This document shows positions 28,213 through 36,818 of a DNA stretch of 64,000 bases, piece after piece. The translations under genes and the position numbers were made by a program. Under the pieces are notes generated by a model, which was not told where the DNA came from, searched no databases, and saw only the letters and a list, made by a program, of their open reading frames with translations. How positions within the stretch are numbered: position 1 is the stretch's first letter; every line of letters begins with the position of its first letter. The stretch is from assembly GCA_963767635.1 (NCBI GenBank), contig CAVYEM010000001.1, positions 434,001 through 498,000 on the forward strand, written 5' to 3'. The stretch is from CAVYEM01 sp963767635. GTDB lineage: Bacteria > Vulcanimicrobiota > Vulcanimicrobiia > Vulcanimicrobiales > Vulcanimicrobiaceae.

Positions 28213-28353
28213 ACCGGTGAGGCTTTCTTCGCCATCGCGGAATTTCCACGAAGATTCACCGAGTTTGCCGAAAGTCCGGAAAAACCGACGGGACTAACCG
28301 CCGCCGGTTCGAATAGCGGTCATCCGGTTACATAAAGAAAGGGGCTTCAATCG

Positions 28354-28809
28354 ATGAAACGTTATGTGTCAATCGTGTTTGCGCTATTCTTGACAGCAGG
28401 AGCGGGCGTCGCGCTCGCGGCGATGACCGCGGCACCCGTTACGCTCACGCCCGGGAACATGCATTGGGTCGCAGGTACCGGTCCGGCTACACGCACGTCG
28501 CTGTCAATTCTGTCCGGCAATCCGCTCAAGCCGGGTACCGCCGTCGAGCGAGTGAAAATGCCAGACGGCTACTCCAATCCGGCGCATTATCACGCGCATC
28601 CCGAATACATCACCGTCATGCAGGGGACGCTGTTGTTCGGGCTCGGGGATACCGTCGACAAGGCAAAAGCGAAGGTTCTGCCGGCAGGCTCGTTTATCAT
28701 GGTTCCGGCGGGCGTCCATCACTGGTCGGTAGCCCAGGGCGAAACCATCGAGCAGGTCAGCGGTGAAGGCCCGCTGACGAACATACCTATCAAACACGGC
28801 GCAATGTAG
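28354..28809 (+). CDS. Secreted cupin-domain protein
   Basis: 151 residues. A signal peptide (MKRYVSIVFALFLTAGAGVALA) precedes a single cupin barrel with motif 1 PAHYHAHPEYITVMQG (three His and a Glu as metal ligands) and motif 2 GSFIMVPAGVHHWSVAQG. The GAAAGGGG site upstream of the ATG is good. It is a periplasmic metal-binding cupin of unknown substrate. Homologues are often annotated simply as cupin proteins, and the reaction cannot be inferred. Confidence 0.85.
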   Translation: MKRYVSIVFALFLTAGAGVALAAMTAAPVTLTPGNMHWVAGTGPATRTSLSILSGNPLKPGTAVERVKMPDGYSNPAHYHAHPEYITVMQGTLLFGLGDTVDKAKAKVLPAGSFIMVPAGVHHWSVAQGETIEQVSGEGPLTNIPIKHGAM

Positions 28810-28819
28810 CCGCAGCGCT

Positions 28820-30085
28820 TTACGGTGCGGCCTGCTTGATCACGTAAAACACCGACAAACAGCCGACGATGACGACGGTGGCCCACGCGATTGAGTTTGC
28901 AAAACCGGAATTGACGTAGCGGCCCATGACGCTGCGCTTGTTGATGATGATCAGCATGAGCACCAGCTCGGGCGGCAATAGAATACCCTGCAGCACTTGC
29001 GCGTAGATCGTAAACGGCAAGTACGGGATGCCGGGAATGAGGACAATTGCCGCCCCGACCAGCAACCCGATGCCGAACAGCGTGAAAAAGACCGGTGCTT
29101 CAGCGAATTTGCGATCGACCGCGGCTTCGAATCCGAGCGCCTCGCAAATAACGTAACTGGTGGAGAGCGGAAGCACCGTCGCGGTAAACAAGCCGGCGTT
29201 GAGGATGCCGAGCGCAAAGATCACGGACGCAAATTCGCCGGCAAGCGGCTTAAGGGCGACGGCAAAACCGGCGGCCGTCGAAGGGGAAAGGTGCGCGCCA
29301 TGCTCGTTGGCCACGAACAGCGTTGCAGCGTTTGACACGATCATGAATCCGGCAAGCGCAATGGCCAAAAGCGAACCCGTGACGACGTCTGCTCGCGCTA
29401 AACCTAGTTCCCGCTCGTCGGTGCCTTTCTCGACGACGGCAGACTGCAAGAAAAACTGCATGTACGGCGAGATCGTCGTGCCGATCAATCCGACCACCAT
29501 GAGCAGATAGCCGAGGTTCCGGAAGTTCAGATCGGGCCGCACCGTGGAGAGCGCCACGGTGTGCCAGTTGGGATGCGCGAGGACCGCGGAGACGATGTAG
29601 CTGAGATAGATCAGGGAGAAGACGACGAAGGTGCGCTCCACGGCCTTGTTGTTGAAGCGCAGAATGAAAAGAAACACGGCGACCACGGCAAGCGGCACGG
29701 TGATGTACCGCGAGACGCCGAAGATCTCCGAAGCCGTCGCGATGCCGACGAATTCGGTCGCGGTAATGGCCGTGTTGATGAAGAACAGGCCGGCCATCGC
29801 GAAAAACGAGATGCGAACGCCGAAATTCTCGCGGATTAGTGAGGCGAGGCCCTTTCCCGTGACGGTGCCCATGCGCGTGGCCATCTCTTGCACGACGATC
29901 AGCGAGATCGCCAGCGGGATCAAGACCCACATCACGCGATACCCGAACAGCGCGCCGGCTTGGGAATATATCGCGATGCCGCCCACGTCGTTCCCGGCCG
30001 AGGCCGTAACGAAGCCCGGCCCCAAAACGCCCATCAGCAGCAGGAGCGAACGCCAGAGGTTTCGCTTGCGCGTGGCTGCCACCAT
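28820..30085 (-). CDS. Nramp-family metal transporter, probably Mg2+-type
   Basis: 421 residues with about 11 membrane helices. It belongs to the Nramp/SLC11 fold (MGVLGPGFVTASAGNDVGGI; GTTISPYMQFFLQSAVVEKG). The canonical DPGN metal motif of TM1 reads SAGN, and the TM6 segment lacks the usual Met-Pro-His arrangement, as in Nramp-related proteins that carry Mg2+ rather than Mn2+/Fe2+. It lies 8 bases downstream of the soluble PRC-MgtE_N-CBS gene, and both are behind an M-box leader. That context supports Mg2+ uptake. Direct transport specificity is inferred, not shown. Confidence 0.88.
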   Translation of the reverse strand: MVAATRKRNLWRSLLLLMGVLGPGFVTASAGNDVGGIAIYSQAGALFGYRVMWVLIPLAISLIVVQEMATRMGTVTGKGLASLIRENFGVRISFFAMAGLFFINTAITATEFVGIATASEIFGVSRYITVPLAVVAVFLFILRFNNKAVERTFVVFSLIYLSYIVSAVLAHPNWHTVALSTVRPDLNFRNLGYLLMVVGLIGTTISPYMQFFLQSAVVEKGTDERELGLARADVVTGSLLAIALAGFMIVSNAATLFVANEHGAHLSPSTAAGFAVALKPLAGEFASVIFALGILNAGLFTATVLPLSTSYVICEALGFEAAVDRKFAEAPVFFTLFGIGLLVGAAIVLIPGIPYLPFTIYAQVLQGILLPPELVLMLIIINKRSVMGRYVNSGFANSIAWATVVIVGCLSVFYVIKQAAP

Positions 30086-30093
30086 CAGTTACG

Positions 30094-31393
30094 CTAGCCG
30101 GCTGCAGCGGCGCGGTGCGGAGCCCGTCGCGCGGTGATGCGAGGGAGTTCTTTGGCCAAATTTTCGGGCATGATCGCATCGATTGCGTCGTCGACTGTGA
30201 CGATGCCCAGCATAGTACCTTCATCATCGACCACCGGAACTGCGAGCAAATCGTACCGCGCAATCGTCGCAGCAACGTCGCGCGCCGCGGCGTTGGGCGA
30301 GACCGTGACGACGTCGCTTTCCATGATCTTCTCGATCCCGGAGTCAGGCTGCGCGAGCAGCAGCGCGCGCAAGGTGAGCACGCCGAGCAGCCGGTCCTGT
30401 TTGTCTACGACGTACAAGTAATAGATGAACTCGGACTCGGGCGCGATCTCGCGAATCTTGCGGATCGTTTGTTCCGCGGTCCGATGCGGATAGATCCACG
30501 TGTAGTCGGTGGTCATCAGGCCGCCGGCGGTGTCTTCCCCGTATTTGACCAGCGTGCGCAATTCCTCCGCGGTGTATTCATTCATCTCGGCGAGCAGTTC
30601 GGTCTGGCGCTCTTCCGGCAGTTCGCCCAGCAGGTCGGCTGCGTCGTCCGAGTCCATCTCTTCGATGATGTCGGCAGCGCGTTCGGTGCCGAGGTCCTCG
30701 ATAATCGAACGCTGCGTGTCGGCATCCAAGTGTTCGAGCGCGTCGGCCGCCGTTTCGTCGTCCAGCGAATGAATGACGGCAGCAGCCTCGCGCGCGGAGA
30801 GATCCGTGATGATTTCGGCAAGTTCGCTGGGATGCAGGCGCGCGAGTTTGCTTTCTTTGACAGCGAGCGTAACTTGGCTGGGATTCGCATCGCGAATCGG
30901 CGCAACCGAATTCCATGCGATCATGGTGCGCGGCACGTTTTCGTAAATCCAAGGAGTAAAACGTTTGCCGAACGACTTGAGACCCAAGCGGCGCAGCAGA
31001 CCGCTCACGCCGACGTCCGCCGCTACGACGCGCAGTTTCCCGCCGGTGTTGGCCAGACTCGATGTCGTTGATACGCACGACCTTACGCCCGTCCACGTCG
31101 ACGATCTGTTTATCGAGCAGATCGTCGACCAGGTACAGGGTGTCTTCGCTGGAGGGCGCGGTGAGCGCGGGAGCCATGCTGAGCGCCACCGATCCGTGGG
31201 CATCGACGTCGGCGACGCTCTCCATCGGCGCGAAGCGCCGCCCTTGCGAGGTCTTGATGACCAGTCCGTCAACCTGCGGAAACGTATCGTCCGGTTTGTT
31301 CACCAAAAAGTCGGCGACTTTGCCGATGGGCAGCTCGTTGACCGTCGCTTTGCGGCCCACCAGTTCGGAAACGAATCCTTCTTGGAATGCCAT
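30094..31393 (-). CDS. Soluble PRC-barrel / MgtE_N / CBS protein (frame broken)
   Basis: About 433 residues once rejoined. PRC-barrel-like modules come first (NELPIGKVADFLVNKPDDTF; LLDKQIVDVDGRKVVRINDI), then the Asp/Glu-rich MgtE N superhelix (LSAREAAAVIHSLDDETAAD … EMDSDDAADLLGELPEERQ), then paired CBS domains (TAGGLMTTDY … VVDDEGTMLGIVTVDDAIDA). The membrane domain of MgtE is absent, so it cannot be a channel itself. It probably senses Mg2+ or nucleotide and controls the adjacent Nramp-like transporter. The frame breaks near 31060 (…INDIES joins LANTGGKLRVVAADVG). The ATG at 31393 has a GGGGGTGAG site. Confidence 0.85.
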
Positions 31394-31411
31394 CGCCGCT
31401 CACCCCCTTGC

Positions 31412-31439
31412 AAAAAAAATGGCTGTCCCAAGGACAGCC
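31412..31439 (-). terminator. Intrinsic terminator in the leader, 18 bases before the mgtE-like ATG
   Basis: On the minus strand GGCTGTCC-TTG-GGACAGCC forms a perfect 8-bp hairpin followed by A and eight T. It lies inside the leader of the Mg2+ operon, immediately before its first gene. This is the position expected for riboswitch-controlled attenuation or a last read-through gate. Confidence 0.85.
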
Positions 31440-31505
31440 TCGCGCGGTGAAACGGCGCTATACCTCAGTCGCAATATACAGCTTTGGCACCACGCGCCGT
31501 AGAAG

Positions 31506-31591
31506 CCTCGCGGGCGCTTTTGTCCGTCTGCGTTGTTGCAGCCGGTTCAAAACCACTCCGCGATACCTCGCGGGCGCTTTTGTCCGTCTGC
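31506..31591 (-). repeat. 60-bp direct duplication in the Mg2+ operon leader
   Basis: A 26-base block (plus strand starts CCTCGCGGGCGCTTTTGTCC) occurs at 31506-31531 and 31566-31591, with period 60. On the minus strand each block is preceded by a related CGCGGAG…TTTT…GCAACRACG segment. It looks like a tandem duplication of the leader downstream of the aptamer. It could be part of the expression platform. Confidence 0.7.
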
Positions 31592-31612
31592 ATCGTTGCT
31601 CGATGCAGGCAG

Positions 31613-31652
31613 AAAAAAACTGCTCCGCGATGGTTGCCTTTGTGGCAGGAGC
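31613..31652 (-). terminator. Candidate terminator directly after the M-box aptamer
   Basis: On the minus strand GCTCC…GGAGC encloses an inner TGCC-ACAAA-GGCA hairpin and is followed by AG and seven T. The 5' GCTCC arm lies in the conserved 3' end of the aptamer (GCGGCTGAAGCTCC). Formation would compete with the aptamer closing helix, as expected of a riboswitch expression platform. Confidence 0.6.
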
Positions 31653-31790
31653 TTCAGCCGCGTTAGGCATCGCCTTGTCTCGGCGGAGCCTGGTCTACCC
31701 GCTTGGCGTCTCTCGACGTTTCTGGGCAGCGGCTTGTGTATCGCGTGGACGCCTCACCCAGCGAGGTATCCTTCTTTACAAGTATAGGCT
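31640..31790 (-). promoter_or_regulatory. M-box (ykoK) magnesium riboswitch
   Basis: The minus strand carries conserved M-box blocks in order: GGGTGAGGCGTCC (about 31762-31750), then GCCGCTGCCCAGAAACGTC and GAGAGACGCCAAGCGGGT, then GCCTAACGCGGCTGAAGCTCC (about 31670-31651). This matches the known consensus GGTGAGGCTCC, GCTGCCC-GAAA-GTCC, AGACGCCAATGGGT and CGCTGAAG. It precedes the soluble MgtE_N-CBS and Nramp-like genes and is followed by two terminators. High Mg2+ is expected to fold the aptamer and switch the operon off. Confidence 0.88.
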
Positions 31791-31828
31791 CGGGCGTCAA
31801 CCCCTGCGTGGCGGCGCCGGTTCCGGCT

Positions 31829-32326
31829 TTACGGACCGACGACGATGACGCCGATCTGTCCGATGCCGATGTGATATCCGCAGGCATAGAAATAATGCCC
31901 CGTGCGTTTGGCGACAAAGACGGGGGATTTACCGCCATGCGCCCGTACGTTTCCGGTGCTCCACTCGCTCGCATCGATGATGTGCCCGTGCGGCTTCGTG
32001 AAATCACCTTGAAACTTGTAATGAGCCGGCACGGTGTCGCCCGTGTACGACATGCCCGTTGCCGTGTGAGTTTCGTCGTCCGGATTCACCCACTGAACCT
32101 TGTCGCCCATGTGCACGTGCACTTCAGCCGGATCGTACCCTTCGATCTTGCCGAAGCTGGATCGCTTGTGCGGCCGGAAATCGGTGTCCATGCGGATGGT
32201 GACCAGATGCGAGGACGTGGTCGTGTGGTGCGCGGGCGGCTTGCTCTGATGCGCGTTGGCGCCAAGCAGCAAAATCGCGAGTGCGGCCGCGCCCAGCGCA
32301 GTCGGCGGCGTTTTGTGTACGTGCAT
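31829..32326 (-). CDS. Secreted cupredoxin (plastocyanin-like)
   Basis: 165 residues. The N-terminal signal segment (ALGAAALAILLLGANA) is followed by a His-rich linker and a blue-copper domain. Probable ligands are His87 (DETHTATG), Cys149 and His152 (YACGYHIGIGQIG). The usual axial Met is absent and replaced by the IGQIG stretch, which suggests Gln or no axial ligand. It is probably a periplasmic electron carrier, plausibly for the nearby cbb3 oxidase. The gene ends just upstream of the M-box on the same strand. Confidence 0.85.
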   Translation of the reverse strand: MHVHKTPPTALGAAALAILLLGANAHQSKPPAHHTTTSSHLVTIRMDTDFRPHKRSSFGKIEGYDPAEVHVHMGDKVQWVNPDDETHTATGMSYTGDTVPAHYKFQGDFTKPHGHIIDASEWSTGNVRAHGGKSPVFVAKRTGHYFYACGYHIGIGQIGVIVVGP

Positions 32327-32327
32327 G

Positions 32328-32819
32328 TTAGGTTCCGGGAATGGCTACAGGCACGTCTTTAATATGCGCGCCTTGCGCAGCTGCGTCCGATTGAACCGTG
32401 GTCGTTTGACTGGTGAGCTGGCCGATGTCTTTCGGATCGAACTGTCCCGATTTGAGCTTCTGACCGATCGAACTGAACGATGAAGTCAAACCCCCTAAAC
32501 CGGCATCGAGCTTTTGCAGCAGCGGATCTTTGCTGTGCTCCGCGATTCGCTGGGACACGCGAACCTCGTGTACGGCAAAGAGCAGCGCTGCGCCGCCCTT
32601 CACGATCGCGGCGGTGCGGTGTGGCGTACCCGGGGCGAAAGCACCCTCGCGGTACGGATTCATCACCCAGTGATGAAAACAGAAGTACGCTACGCCGAGA
32701 TGCCCCAAAAACCGTGTCTTGTCTAAAAAAGCCGATGCGGGACGAAACCCGCCCGCTATCATGGCCAGGGCGAGCACGCCAGCTATCAGGATGCGTTTCC
32801 ACGTGCGTCTTTGGATCAC
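32328..32819 (-). CDS. Hypothetical exported protein
   Basis: 163 residues with no recognised family. I chose the GTG at 32819 because GGAGGG lies 11 bases upstream and the product then starts with a good signal or anchor (RILIAGVLALAMIAGGFRPASA). The longer open frame adds an unsupported hydrophobic extension. The middle contains FLGHLGVAYFCFHHWVMNPY and KGGAALLFAVHEVRV. The C-terminal half is predicted helical, with heptad-like GLTSSFSSIGQKLKSG. It ends one base before the cupredoxin ATG and is probably co-transcribed with it. Confidence 0.65.
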   Translation of the reverse strand: MIQRRTWKRILIAGVLALAMIAGGFRPASAFLDKTRFLGHLGVAYFCFHHWVMNPYREGAFAPGTPHRTAAIVKGGAALLFAVHEVRVSQRIAEHSKDPLLQKLDAGLGGLTSSFSSIGQKLKSGQFDPKDIGQLTSQTTTVQSDAAAQGAHIKDVPVAIPGT

Positions 32820-32896
32820 GATAAACAACCCTCCAAGAGCGATATACTGAATGAAGAACCGATAAATAATTGGAAAAAATAGAACCAAAAAGGAAC

Positions 32897-33214
32897 CTAG
32901 ATTTTGCTCAGGATCCCCTTTGCGAATTCCGATTCAAAATGCGCGAGAATCTGCGGGTTGCTCGAAATGAATGAAATCGCTTGTTCTTTGAGCCCTTGCG
33001 GGTTGGCGCGGCCCTGCGAGAGCATCGCCATGATTTGCGTCGCGATGCCGTTTTGGCCGTTTTGCTTCGCGTTGTCTGCGGCGGTTTGCAAATGCTGCTC
33101 GACGTCGGCAGGCGCCATCGACGCCACGTGATCGGATGTGGCTTGCTGCACGGCTTGCGGATCCGCAGCGCCGCTGCTTACGCGGCTGAGCAGTCCTTCT
33201 ACTTCATTGAACAT
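32897..33214 (-). CDS. Small hypothetical helical protein
   Basis: 105 residues, with ATG at 33214 and GGAG 8 bases upstream. The sequence is polar and helical (QQATSDHVASMAPADVEQHL; FISSNPQILAHFESEFAKGI) without signal peptide or membrane segment. It resembles small stress or DUF937-like proteins, but I cannot name the family securely. It lies in a minus-strand run of small envelope or stress genes. Confidence 0.65.
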   Translation of the reverse strand: MFNEVEGLLSRVSSGAADPQAVQQATSDHVASMAPADVEQHLQTAADNAKQNGQNGIATQIMAMLSQGRANPQGLKEQAISFISSNPQILAHFESEFAKGILSKI

Positions 33215-33248
33215 CGTATATCTCCAATGGTTAGCAACGGAAGGCGAA

Positions 33249-33686
33249 TCAGGGTCGCGGCGGCGGATTCTTGCCCGACTGCAGGCCGCTCTGTGCCCAT
33301 TGCACGTCTTCCTTGACGTTCTCAATCGTCTGCACGGGAACGAGCGGCGTTGCGTGCTGGAGTTTGTTCTTGCCGGCGAGCGCCAGCGCTCCGGCAATGC
33401 AGCCCCAGATTACCGTGACGATCAATGCCGCGAGCCACGCCGCAACCACGAGCGAAAGGGCGATAATCGCTAGAGCGGTCAGCGAACCAAGCATCATGAG
33501 CGCCGCGATGGCCGAACCGCTGAGCATGCCCGCGCCGACCCCGGCGGTTTTGGCTTTCTCCGTCAGCTCCGTGCGTGCAAGTTCGAGTTCTTTTCGAACC
33601 AGAATGCCCAAATCTTCAGAGAGCCGTTTGACGCTCTCGCCCAAGCCTTCAGGTTCCGTCCGCCGGTCGGCGTTGAAGTCGGCCAT
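33249..33686 (-). CDS. Phage holin family / YqjE-like (DUF1469) membrane protein
   Basis: 145 residues. A polar N-terminal helix (GESVKRLSEDLGILVRKELE) precedes two adjacent transmembrane segments (GMLSGSAIAALMMLGSLTAL; WLAALIVTVIWGCIAGALAL) and a polar tail. This is the standard arrangement of the YqjE/phage-holin-III superfamily, which are envelope stress proteins. The ATG at 33686 has a strong GAGGAG site; the frame extends nine codons further up without one. Confidence 0.8.
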   Translation of the reverse strand: MADFNADRRTEPEGLGESVKRLSEDLGILVRKELELARTELTEKAKTAGVGAGMLSGSAIAALMMLGSLTALAIIALSLVVAAWLAALIVTVIWGCIAGALALAGKNKLQHATPLVPVQTIENVKEDVQWAQSGLQSGKNPPPRP

Positions 33687-33768
33687 CGTAAAACTCCTCG
33701 TTTTCGTAGCCAAACCACAATACCCACAAGACGACCGCGCGACACTTGAGCGGCCGCTGCCCAGCCGG

Positions 33769-34650
33769 CTAACGAAGCCGCTGCACCTGCCCAGGCGTCA
33801 CGGTTACGCCGTGGTTTCCCCACGAGGTGCGCTCGTGGTCCACGACTGCGGCGATTTGCTCGTCGCTGAGTTGCGGCCCGAAGGCGGGCATTTGCGCGGC
33901 GTAATGCGTACCGCCGATCGTCTTGCCCGATAGGCCGTGCAGCACGATCTTAACGTGCGCGTCCGCGTCGGCGCCGTTGACTACCGGATCGTCGGCAAGC
34001 GGCGGAAACGTTCCGGGGAGGCCCGCGCCGGCCTGACCGTGGCACGATTGGCAACTCTGCGCGTAGACCTGCGCGCCCTGCGCGGCATAATCGAATCCTG
34101 CGACGTTCTTGCTTCCGACGGCGGAGTTTTTTCCGACCGCAGCTTGCGGATTGGGCGCCGTTTCAGTCGCGGGCGCGTTGGCGGCTGCCAGACCGGGATT
34201 TTGCGCGAATGTCGGCGTCTGCGCAAACACCGGCGGCGTGGGAAAGTACTCGATGCCGTACCACACCGCCCAACCGATGACAATCGCAAAAAAGACCCAC
34301 GTCCACACCGGCACGGGACCCGACGATTCTGCGCGAACCGGATCGAACGGCTCATCCGATCCAAATGCGTTGATGTCCAACTCGACTGCGCCGCGAACGC
34401 GCGATCCCGCGCGCAGCCCCGTGACGGTGATGCCCGGCCCGTTCGCGACGACGAACGGAATCGTGCGAACGCCCACGTTGCCCACTGCATCGGTCGCTTG
34501 AATGCGCAGCTCGTGATCGCCGTCGACGAGCGTCGTCGTGTCCAAATGTACTTTCGCGGGGGGCCGGTACGTCGCGATGGGTTCGGTCGCGCCGTCTATG
34601 AAGACGCTGATTGAAACTGGTTCTGCGGTCGCGGGTGCTTGCTGCATCAT
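33769..34650 (-). CDS. Ig-like domain / cytochrome c fusion, CcoP-position subunit
   Basis: 293 residues. Residues ~10-70 form a bacterial Ig-like domain (DGDHELRIQATDAVGNVG), with a second partial one to ~97. A single transmembrane helix follows at ~114-131, then a Pro/Ala linker, then a mono-haem cytochrome c (Cys200-Gln-Ser-Cys203-His204, probable axial Met in YAAQMPAFG). Classical CcoP is di-haem without Ig domains. The position after ccoN, ccoO and a ccoQ-like gene argues that this is the electron-entry subunit of the oxidase. The ATG at 34650 overlaps the preceding stop (ATGA). Confidence 0.82.
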   Translation of the reverse strand: MMQQAPATAEPVSISVFIDGATEPIATYRPPAKVHLDTTTLVDGDHELRIQATDAVGNVGVRTIPFVVANGPGITVTGLRAGSRVRGAVELDINAFGSDEPFDPVRAESSGPVPVWTWVFFAIVIGWAVWYGIEYFPTPPVFAQTPTFAQNPGLAAANAPATETAPNPQAAVGKNSAVGSKNVAGFDYAAQGAQVYAQSCQSCHGQAGAGLPGTFPPLADDPVVNGADADAHVKIVLHGLSGKTIGGTHYAAQMPAFGPQLSDEQIAAVVDHERTSWGNHGVTVTPGQVQRLR

Positions 34651-34787
34651 CGATCGTTTCGCAAGATGAGATTTTTGGGATGCGCAGGATCCGTTTCGCC
34701 GGGACGTACGGTCCAGTAGATCGCGATTGCGATCGTCCATACCGTCGCCGCCGTTCCGACGGCGATGACGATCCATCCGAAGATCAT
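34647..34787 (-). CDS. Small membrane protein, CcoQ-position subunit
   Basis: 46 residues: one N-terminal transmembrane helix (MIFGWIVIAVGTAATVWTIA) and a short polar tail (RPGETDPAHPKNLILRNDR). ATG 34787 overlaps the ccoO stop and its own stop overlaps the next ATG, so it is translationally coupled on both sides. Size, topology and position between ccoO and the cytochrome c gene fit CcoQ/FixQ, although sequence similarity alone is too short to prove it. Confidence 0.75.
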   Translation of the reverse strand: MIFGWIVIAVGTAATVWTIAIAIYWTVRPGETDPAHPKNLILRNDR

Positions 34788-35356
34788 TTTGCGCCCCCTT
34801 TTCCAAGCGGAACCTGCTTGAGGCCTTCCAGGTATGCGACCAAGTCGCGCGCGTCTTGCGTAGCGGTCACGACGCCGCTTCGCGGCGCGAACGCCGGCGG
34901 CACGGGAACGACCACGTCGCCCGAACCGGCGCTCGCTTTTACGGCAAACAGCCACGTGTAGCGAGGCATGATCGAGCCTTGCACGACCGCCCGCGGATCC
35001 CACAGATGAATGTACTGCCACACCGCGCTAGGCTGCCGGCTGCCGATGTTCGTCAAGTCGGGGCCATTACGGTGATCGCTGAGCAGTTCGGGCGTGTCGT
35101 ACGCGTAATCGCCGGAGATCGACGGCCTTCCGAACACTAAATCCTGCTTGAGCGGGCGAACATTTTGCGTATGACAATACGCGCATCCCTCGCTCACGTA
35201 AACGTCGCGGCCGTGCCGCTGCTGCGCATCCGGCGGGTGCAGCCCCGCCGTAGGGGGCGTCTGCGAGAGCACGATGCCCGGCACGACGCCCATCAGGACG
35301 GCGAGAACGCCGTACACCACCGCGGACGCGAGAACCAGCATCCACACGTTGTTCAT
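34784..35356 (-). CDS. ccoO: cbb3-type cytochrome c oxidase subunit II, mono-haem
   Basis: 190 residues. An N-terminal membrane anchor (VWMLVLASAVVYGVLAVLMG) is followed by a cytochrome c domain with CAYCH (Cys58, Cys61, His62) in the typical context SEGCAYCHTQNVRPL, then GPDLTNIGSRQPSAVWQYIH. A Met-containing SIMPRYTWLF loop supplies the axial ligand. The ATG at 35356 begins at the anchor; longer open frame upstream is antisense to nothing credible. The gene starts 8 bases after ccoN. Confidence 0.93.
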   Translation of the reverse strand: MNNVWMLVLASAVVYGVLAVLMGVVPGIVLSQTPPTAGLHPPDAQQRHGRDVYVSEGCAYCHTQNVRPLKQDLVFGRPSISGDYAYDTPELLSDHRNGPDLTNIGSRQPSAVWQYIHLWDPRAVVQGSIMPRYTWLFAVKASAGSGDVVVPVPPAFAPRSGVVTATQDARDLVAYLEGLKQVPLGKGGAK

Positions 35357-35364
35357 GCCGCTTC

Positions 35365-36767
35365 TCACGCGCTGACCGCCCGGCGCGCAGGCTTCTCGTA
35401 GTCGGTGCTCTCGCGTGTTGGCGCGACCGTCATGACGTAGACGTTGTACGCGAAGACGACGTGCGCGAGCAGCATCAAACATCCCGCGACGGCGCGGCCC
35501 GCCCAGTACGGCGCAGCCGCATCGACCGACGCGATAAAGGGATTGCCGGCCGCCCACGTGAGTCCCTGAAGCGTGCCCGCAATGGACAAGGAGATGACGT
35601 AGAAGGTGACGCCGATCGTCGCCAGCCAAAAGTGCAGCCCGGTAGCCAGCACGTTGGGAGCCTTGCCGGTTGCGCGGGGCAGCAGCGCGTAGATTCCGCC
35701 CCACGCGATGAAGGTAATGAAGCCGTACATCGTTGCGTGCGAATGCCCGATCGTGTAGTTGGTGAAATGCCAGATCGACTGCAGGCTTCTGAACGCTTCA
35801 ACCGTGCCTTGCGTCGAACCCAAGAAGTAATACGCCACGCCTACTACGATGAACGGCAGCGCGTACGAACGCCGGATGGTTTCGCCGTGGCCGCGCATCG
35901 TCAGCGCGAAATTTGCCGTGCCGGCCCACACGGGCACGAGCATTCCCACGCTAAAGACGATCGCAAGCGTTTGAAACCACCAGGGCAGCGGCGTGAACTC
36001 GAAATGATGCGCACCAATGACCGGATAGAACACGAGGTTGGTCCAAAAGCCTAGGACGCCGAGCGCGTACGAATAGATCGGCCGGTTGAGTAGTTTCGGC
36101 AGGGCATAATACGTAACTCCCAGCGCTAAAAACGTGAACCACATGCCGACGGCGTTGTGCATAAAGAAGCCCTGGACGGCTACTTGGCCCATTCCGATCT
36201 GATAGTCGGGACGATCGCAACGATGCTGAGAATCAACGTGAAAATGAACCCGCCGATCGTGTACCAGTTCGAGATGTAAATCTCGCGTTCGACGCGTTGT
36301 GCGACGGTGCGTACGACGGTCAGACCGCTCAGGAAAACGCCGAGCAAAAACGCGATCTTAACCCACCAGACCCATTCGCGATATTCCTGATCGCCGTAGT
36401 TGTAGCCCAGATCCAAGGTGATCGTTCCGCACACCGCGGCGAAATTGTAAAAGAGCAGCGAAAGCCACGCCACGCGTTTGCCGACCACGGGCACGCCGGA
36501 GGTGCGCGACGCCACGTAGATCACCGCGCCGGAGAGCGCGATGGATGCCCAGCCGTAAAACGTCCCATTTGTGTGAATGGCGCGCAGCCGGCCGAATGAG
36601 AGAAACGGACTGGTTGCCCAATCCGGATACGGAAATTTGAAACTGAGCAGCAGACCGACGGCGGTGGCGAAGAGCAGCCAAAACGTCGCGGTCAGCGTGA
36701 AAGCGCTGAACAGCGCGACGTCTTCAGGTTCGGCATTGTCGCGCCGGACGGGAACGGAAACGCTCAC
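35365..36767 (-). CDS. ccoN: cbb3-type cytochrome c oxidase subunit I (frame broken)
   Basis: About 467 residues after rejoining, with 12 membrane helices. It is the catalytic subunit carrying haem b and the haem b3-CuB centre. Ligand motifs are visible: LRAIHTNGTFYGW (low-spin haem His), VIGAHHFEF (CuB His pair) and TNYTIGHSHATMYGF. The first part ends …SIVAIVP and the second continues DYQIGMGQVAVQGFFMHNAV. The break at about 36187-36190 needs one extra C in a CCC run. I start at the GTG at 36767 behind AGGGGGG. It heads the ccoNOQP-like operon. Confidence 0.9.
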
Positions 36768-36818
36768 GGCCCCCCTCAATCAGGAACGTGCTGATGGGGC
36801 TGTCCCTTCAGGGCGCCG

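Noticed and set aside
36780..36818. Terminator between flagellin and ccoN
   Set aside because: Only a short CCCTGAAGGG palindrome is present, with no T-tract; too weak to call.
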